From Methanothrix sp. (lineage in GTDB: Archaea; Halobacteriota; Methanosarcinia; Methanotrichales; Methanotrichaceae): DNA of 9,170 bases. The notes under the pieces are model-generated. The model ran no database searches. It was not told the origin of the DNA and saw only the letters and a program-made list of their open reading frames with translations. Shown one piece after another: positions 5,382-9,170 of the stretch (within the stretch, counting starts at the first letter, position 1; the number at the start of each line of letters is the position of its first letter). The DNA lies in assembly GCA_028688535.1 (NCBI GenBank), contig JAQTXY010000051.1:1-9170 (forward strand), read 5' to 3'. Made by a program: the position numbers and the translations under genes.

Positions 5382-6460
5382 AGAGATAAACGAAGAATGG
5401 GACACCCAAAAACGAGGTCATTATTCCCACCGGCAGTATCACCGGTGCCAGTATGGTTCTGGCCAGGGTATCAGCTCCTAAGAGAAGAAGTGCACCCACC
5501 AGGGCCGAACCCGGCAATAGAAAGCGGAGGTCTCCTCCGATGACCATTCTGGTGATATGAGGAGCGACGAGGCCTATGAAGCCTATGGTGCCTGTAAAGC
5601 AGATGATGCTGGCGGTAATCAGTGCCCCAAGAATCATGCTGATAACGCGCGTCCTCTCCACATCAACGCCCAGGCTCTTGGCAGTCTCATCGCCGGCGCC
5701 GATGGCATTGATGTCCCAGGATTTCAGAATAAGATAAGGCAGACAGATCGCCATAACTCCGATGATGATGGCGAGCTTCTCCCAGGTGGCTTTCCCCAAA
5801 GAGCCCATCATCCAGAAGACCACCTCTTGCACCTGCTCGCCATGGCCAGCGTATTGCAAGAAGGAAGTCATGGCTGAAAAGATATACATGATGGCGATGC
5901 CTGCCAAAATCATAGTCTCAGGGGTGATTCCTTTGTACTTGGCCAGGCCATAAACGGCGAAGGAGGCAATCAGTGTAAAGATGAAAGAATTGCCGATCAC
6001 CAGATATTCGCCGCCCACAAAACCTGCGCCCATCAATGGCCAGAGCAGCACCAAAGCTGGCAGCAGACGATATGCCTAGCGTAAACTCGCTGGCCAGGGG
6101 ATTTCGCAGGATGCCTTGCATGGCCGCACCGGCAACGGACAGGCCCATGCCAGCCACAATTCCCATGATTATTCTCTCCAGGCGCAGCCCCCAGATGATG
6201 GTATAGGCAAAGTGGGTCGTCTGGAAATAAGTGGGAAGGAACTTGGCCAAGATCGCAACATAAACATCCGTGACTCTCAGGTTGGCAGACCCGAAGGTTA
6301 CGGCGAGGCTTGCCAAAAGTATCACTGCCAGGATGATGATCAAGAAGAAGAGCATCTTTCTGCCCAGGAACCTCTGGTACTCCTCTTTAGGCAGACTGCA
6401 TTTGTGGCTCTTTTGATGCCTGGCATCGGCCCCTTGCACCTCATGGCTGGTCATAGTCAT
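5353..6460 (-). pseudogene. FecCD/BtuC-type ABC transporter permease (corrinoid or metal-chelate), interrupted by a one-base frameshift
   Basis: The span is 1108 bases, one more than a multiple of three; with one base removed it encodes about 368 residues, normal for this family. The start ATG at 6460 has GAGGGG upstream. The N-terminal frame carries the first TM (KMLFFLIIILAVILLASLAV), LRLERIIMGIVAGMGLSVAG, MQGILRNPLASEFTLGISS and AASFGAALAI, then turns to nonsense (DGRRFCGRR). The second frame resumes MGAGFVGGEYLVIGN and keeps ETAKSLGVDVERTR (the cytoplasmic coupling region), GTIGFIGLVAPHITR, LLLGADTLAR and LPVGIMTSFLGVPFFVYL to TGA at 5353. The switch lies at about 6025-6040. Every other motif is intact, so decay is recent or the extra base is an error. 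It follows the btuF-like gene by 31 bases and would form the membrane channel. A siderophore or heme substrate cannot be excluded. No ATPase gene follows. Confidence 0.82.
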
Positions 6461-6491
6461 TAATTCCCCTCTTGCCCCGATTTTTTTCCAA

Positions 6492-7502
6492 TTAGGATGC
6501 TGTTGGATAGGCATAAGCCTCATCCAGATTAGCGGCGTAAAACTGCTGGGCAAGCTCCTTATGCACAGCCTCTGGATCGATGTCCTCGAAAAGATCGGGA
6601 TGGAACCATTTGGCCATGTAAAGCTCGTTGATGACGGAGCGAACGCCATATCTGATCTCTCCTGAGATGACGTAAACCCGGCCCTCTTTAATGGCAGAGA
6701 CATCGGCAAGCTCCGGTCGACTGACTATCGACTTATAGAACTCTGAGAGATCACTCTCCTGCAATGGCTTGTCGCTTGACCTGGTCTGGATTATCACATC
6801 GGGGTCGGTCTCTATCACCCATTCCGCGCTGACGGTCGGGTATTTGCTGGTCTTGTTGCCCAGATCCTTGGCGATGTTGATTCCGCCTGCGTATCCAATT
6901 AGAGTATCAGATGAGGTGCCATTGGAGACGGTGTAGTAGGGTCTTCCGGCCCATTCGAAGAAGACCAGTGGCTTGTTATCCAAAGATAGGCCGGATGTCC
7001 TCTCCCTGATCAAATCCTGATATTTCTCAATAAAGGCGATGAGCTTTAGAGAGCGCTCCTCTTCTCCTACTACCTGAGCGATTCTCTTCATGGTATCGAT
7101 ATCATTTTCAGGATTCGAAAGGGACTCAATCATAACCGGTATTCCAGCATCCTCTAATTCCTTCATATCCTCTTCGGATATCATGCCGTCTGCAATAACC
7201 AGGTCCGGATCGAGCTTCATAATCAACTCAAGATCCGGCGAATAAGAGCTCTTTCCGGCAATGGTTACGTTCTCTATAGCCGGCGGGAAATAGGAATACG
7301 AATCCCTTCCCACGAGCTTCACTCCATCGTCGAGGGTGTAGAGGTACTCGGCAACTCCTGTTCCCAAAGACACAACCTTATTCACCGGAGTCTCCACGCT
7401 CACGGAGCGCCCGTTGGAGTCAATGACATTGATGCTCTCGGCACAACTCGAACAAACAAGTATGCAGAGGCATATCATAACATAAATTGGCTTCATATTC
7501 AT
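6492..7502 (-). CDS. BtuF/FepB-type periplasmic binding protein of a corrinoid or metal-chelate ABC importer
   Basis: A 336-residue exported binding protein (PF01497-type fold). Residues 1-20 form a signal sequence with hydrophobic core IYVMICLCILVCSSC; Cys20 in VCSSC could be a lipid-anchor cysteine, though Cys at -3 is unusual. The mature protein starts with the familiar INVIDSNGRSVSVETPVNKVVSLG, followed by AEYLYTLDDGVKLVGRDSYS. LDPDLVIAD, TDPDVIIQTR and IKEGRVYVIS are standard lobe motifs. It would capture the ligand outside the membrane and hand it to the BtuC-like permease 31 bases downstream in the same operon. The ATG at 7502 is preceded by AGGAG nine bases upstream; ATG 7496 is an alternative. 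A TATA-like element lies near 7540. Neighbouring cbiC and cobN-like genes suggest a corrinoid or other tetrapyrrole ligand; an iron chelate remains possible. Confidence 0.88.
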   Translation of the reverse strand: MNMKPIYVMICLCILVCSSCAESINVIDSNGRSVSVETPVNKVVSLGTGVAEYLYTLDDGVKLVGRDSYSYFPPAIENVTIAGKSSYSPDLELIMKLDPDLVIADGMISEEDMKELEDAGIPVMIESLSNPENDIDTMKRIAQVVGEEERSLKLIAFIEKYQDLIRERTSGLSLDNKPLVFFEWAGRPYYTVSNGTSSDTLIGYAGGINIAKDLGNKTSKYPTVSAEWVIETDPDVIIQTRSSDKPLQESDLSEFYKSIVSRPELADVSAIKEGRVYVISGEIRYGVRSVINELYMAKWFHPDLFEDIDPEAVHKELAQQFYAANLDEAYAYPTAS

Positions 7503-7738
7503 GATGCTTTGCTCCTGATATATTAAAGTTAATTGGTTTTATATCAAATAAACTTGTATTTAAGGGCTTGGGTGTAGTTGTAATAATCAACATAGCCTCA
7601 ATCTTCGCACTATATAGCAAGATTTGAGTTAATCTCCCGAAAGCTTTATTTAATCAATTTAACTAGCATTAACTTAAAAAACATTTCATTTCATGGATTC
7701 CGCGCTGGTCTTTAAATTATATAGTTGGAGTGATTAAT
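7503..7738. promoter_or_regulatory. Divergent promoter region between btuF-like and cobN-like genes
   Basis: This AT-rich 236-base spacer has no gene I can support. For the minus-strand gene, TTTATATC at 7538-7545 (GATATAAA on that strand) is a good TATA box, predicting a start near 7515 and a leader of about 15 bases. For the plus-strand gene, AAGCTTTATTT at 7641-7651 or CTTAAAAAAC at 7673-7682 would give leaders of about 35-65 bases. The AT-rich TTTAAATTATATAG at 7711-7724 is too near the ATG. The word AGTTAAT occurs at 7527 and 7627, and inverted (ATTAACT) at 7668, possible shared regulator sites. Confidence 0.45.
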
Positions 7739-9170
7739 ATGAAGAAGGTCAAGATTGCTTATATCACCACACAGGAAGCGAGCGATGTCTTCCCGCTCAT
7801 CTCGGCATTTAAAGAGCTGATCTCTCGCGAAGGTGAGGTAGCAGAGATCGCGGTCCGATCTGGCGGGGACCTGAAGGATGCCGCATGCCGGGAGGAGTTC
7901 GAGCGGATTGCCTTCGACAGCGATCTGGTCATCTTTAATTTGCATGGTGGAAAGAAGAGCCTTCCCTGCTTTGACGAGCTGATCAGCAAACTGCAAGGAG
8001 GCAAGGCCGCGATCTTTGCCAAGGCCGCCTCAAACGAGCCTGAAACTGAGCTGATGAAGATCTCCACAGTGGACGAAGAGATTTATCGAAAAGTATCTCA
8101 GTATCTGGACTATGGGGGAAAAGAGAATTTCTATCGCCTGATCCACTATCTGGCAGGTTTGTTTGCCGGTGATGATCATGCATTTTCCGAGCCTCAGAAG
8201 CCCATCTGGGAGGGGATCTATCATCCTGAATTTGATCATGTTCCTACTTTGAATGAGTATCTGTTGGACAAGTATGTAGCCGGAAGACCAACTGTGGGCC
8301 TGTGGTTCTACCAAAGCCTCTGGCAGGCGGGTAACACCGTCTTCATCGATAGTCTGATTAGAGAGATCGAGCATCAGGGCGCAAATGTCATTCCCGTATT
8401 CCTTCATTCCCTCAAAGATATAGAACGGGGAACAATGGGTGCCGAATGGGTGGTTGATAATTTCTTTATGAAAGACGGCAAGCCCATCATAGACGTTCTC
8501 ATCAGCACTCTCATGTTCTCGCTCTCCATCAAGCCCTGGGAAGGGGAAGTGTCGGCAGAGTTAGAAGGGGTAGCCAGGTCCGAAGAGTGGTTCCTCAAGA
8601 AGCTGAATGTCCCTGTACTGAAGGCCATTGTGACCTACAACAATCCAGAGGAGTGGAAGGAGTCACTGCAGGGCTGCAGCCCCCTGGACATCGCTATGGG
8701 AATTGCCATGCCGGAATTTGACGGCATGTTGATCACGGTTCCTGTGGCTGCCAGAAAGCGAACGGATGTCGATCCGCTGACCGGTGCCAGGGTTATCAGA
8801 TTCGAGCCTCTGCCCGAGCGCATCAACAAGATGGTGCGCTTGAGCCTGAACTGGGCCAGGCTGCGGCATATTCCTAACGCCGAGAAAAAGGTAGCCATAA
8901 TCTTTCACAACTACCCACCCCGAGACGACCGCATCGGTACAGCCTTCGGCTTGGACTCGCCGGTCTCCGTCCTGAACATCATGAGGACCATGCAGGACGC
9001 CGGATACACAATAGAGAGATTGCCCGAGAGCGGCCAGGCCCTGATCGAGAATGTGAAGAGCCGTCTGACACTCGACCGGCGCTGGAGGAGTCCAAATGAG
9101 CTGGCCGGGAGGGCGATCGACTCTGTCTCTGAGAAGGACTATCTGCAATGGTTTGGGCAGCTTCCCGCAG
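7739..9170 (+). CDS. cobN: CobN/BchH-family tetrapyrrole metal chelatase large subunit, N-terminal part (runs off right edge)
   Basis: The frame is open from ATG 7739 to the window end, 477 codons of a protein usually over 1200 residues long. GGAGTGA lies five bases before the start. After an N-terminal domain (MKKVKIAYITTQEASDVFPL…) come the family blocks PTVGLWFYQSLWQAGNTVFI near residue 182, ANVIPVF, then EEWFLKKLNVPVLKAIVTYN and PLDIAMGIAMPEFDG. Next come EPLPERINKMVRLSLNWARL and the diagnostic HNYPPRDDRIG followed by GLDSPVSVLNIMRTMQDAGY from residue 390. The end matches DRRWRSPNELAGRAI. CobN inserts cobalt into hydrogenobyrinate diamide with ChlI/ChlD-like ATPases; its paralogues handle Mg or other metals. 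It is divergent from a btuF-like gene and near cbiC, which inserts it into a corrinoid/tetrapyrrole context. Whether it acts in cobalt insertion, or on an imported tetrapyrrole, cannot be read from this portion. Confidence 0.87.
   Translation, partial: MKKVKIAYITTQEASDVFPLISAFKELISREGEVAEIAVRSGGDLKDAACREEFERIAFDSDLVIFNLHGGKKSLPCFDELISKLQGGKAAIFAKAASNEPETELMKISTVDEEIYRKVSQYLDYGGKENFYRLIHYLAGLFAGDDHAFSEPQKPIWEGIYHPEFDHVPTLNEYLLDKYVAGRPTVGLWFYQSLWQAGNTVFIDSLIREIEHQGANVIPVFLHSLKDIERGTMGAEWVVDNFFMKDGKPIIDVLISTLMFSLSIKPWEGEVSAELEGVARSEEWFLKKLNVPVLKAIVTYNNPEEWKESLQGCSPLDIAMGIAMPEFDGMLITVPVAARKRTDVDPLTGARVIRFEPLPERINKMVRLSLNWARLRHIPNAEKKVAIIFHNYPPRDDRIGTAFGLDSPVSVLNIMRTMQDAGYTIERLPESGQALIENVKSRLTLDRRWRSPNELAGRAIDSVSEKDYLQWFGQLPA

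Noticed and set aside
6461..6709. N-terminal extension of the BtuC-like frame into the btuF-like gene
   Set aside because: The stretch is a shadow of the btuF-like coding sequence. The ATG at 6460 has its own ribosome binding site and begins just before the first membrane helix.

Overview
The window looks like chromosomal DNA of a methanogenic archaeon, most plausibly Methanosarcinales/Methanotrichales (Methanothrix-like). The basis is inference: archaeal TATA-like boxes instead of -35/-10 promoters, short or no leaders, an archaeal SpoIIM-family membrane protein, an anaerobic-type CbiC, and a CobN-like chelatase beside a corrinoid/metal-chelate ABC importer. No rRNA, tRNA, CRISPR array or complete mobile element is visible.

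Layout. (1) 1-228, minus: 5' part of a SpoIIM/DUF95 membrane protein running off the left edge. (2) 229-644: AT-rich intergenic region with promoter-like elements. (3) 645-3581, plus: two tandem paralogous APC-superfamily permeases resembling glutamate:GABA antiporters. (4) about 3582-4500: a G+C-richer 'graveyard' holding a 24-codon ORF with a strong ribosome binding site, a remnant whose last frame ends in a PCNA-binding-like motif, and a clear DUF2461 pseudogene with one frameshift, one in-frame stop and a missing 5' half. (5) 4500-4724: promoter region with a hairpin, a near-palindrome and a 12-bp direct repeat bracketing a TATA box. (6) 4725-9170: a corrinoid/tetrapyrrole locus with cbiC (plus), a BtuF-like binding protein and a BtuC-like permease (minus, one operon), and the first 477 codons of a CobN/BchH-family chelatase (plus, divergent from the btuF-like gene).

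How the genes fit together. CbiC isomerises cobalt-precorrin-8 to cobyrinate in the anaerobic B12 pathway. The BtuF/BtuC pair would bind and import a metal chelate, probably a corrinoid given its neighbours. The CobN-like subunit would insert a metal into, or remove one from, a tetrapyrrole. No ATPase (BtuD), ChlI/ChlD partner or other cbi gene lies in the window. The btuC-like gene carries a one-base frameshift, so the importer is either broken or the sequence has an error there.

No convincing undescribed system is visible. The points most worth a second look are the btuC frameshift, the loss of the usual catalytic histidine in CbiC, the pseudogene cluster, the repeats around the cbiC promoter, and the divergent pairing of a CobN-like chelatase with a corrinoid-type importer.
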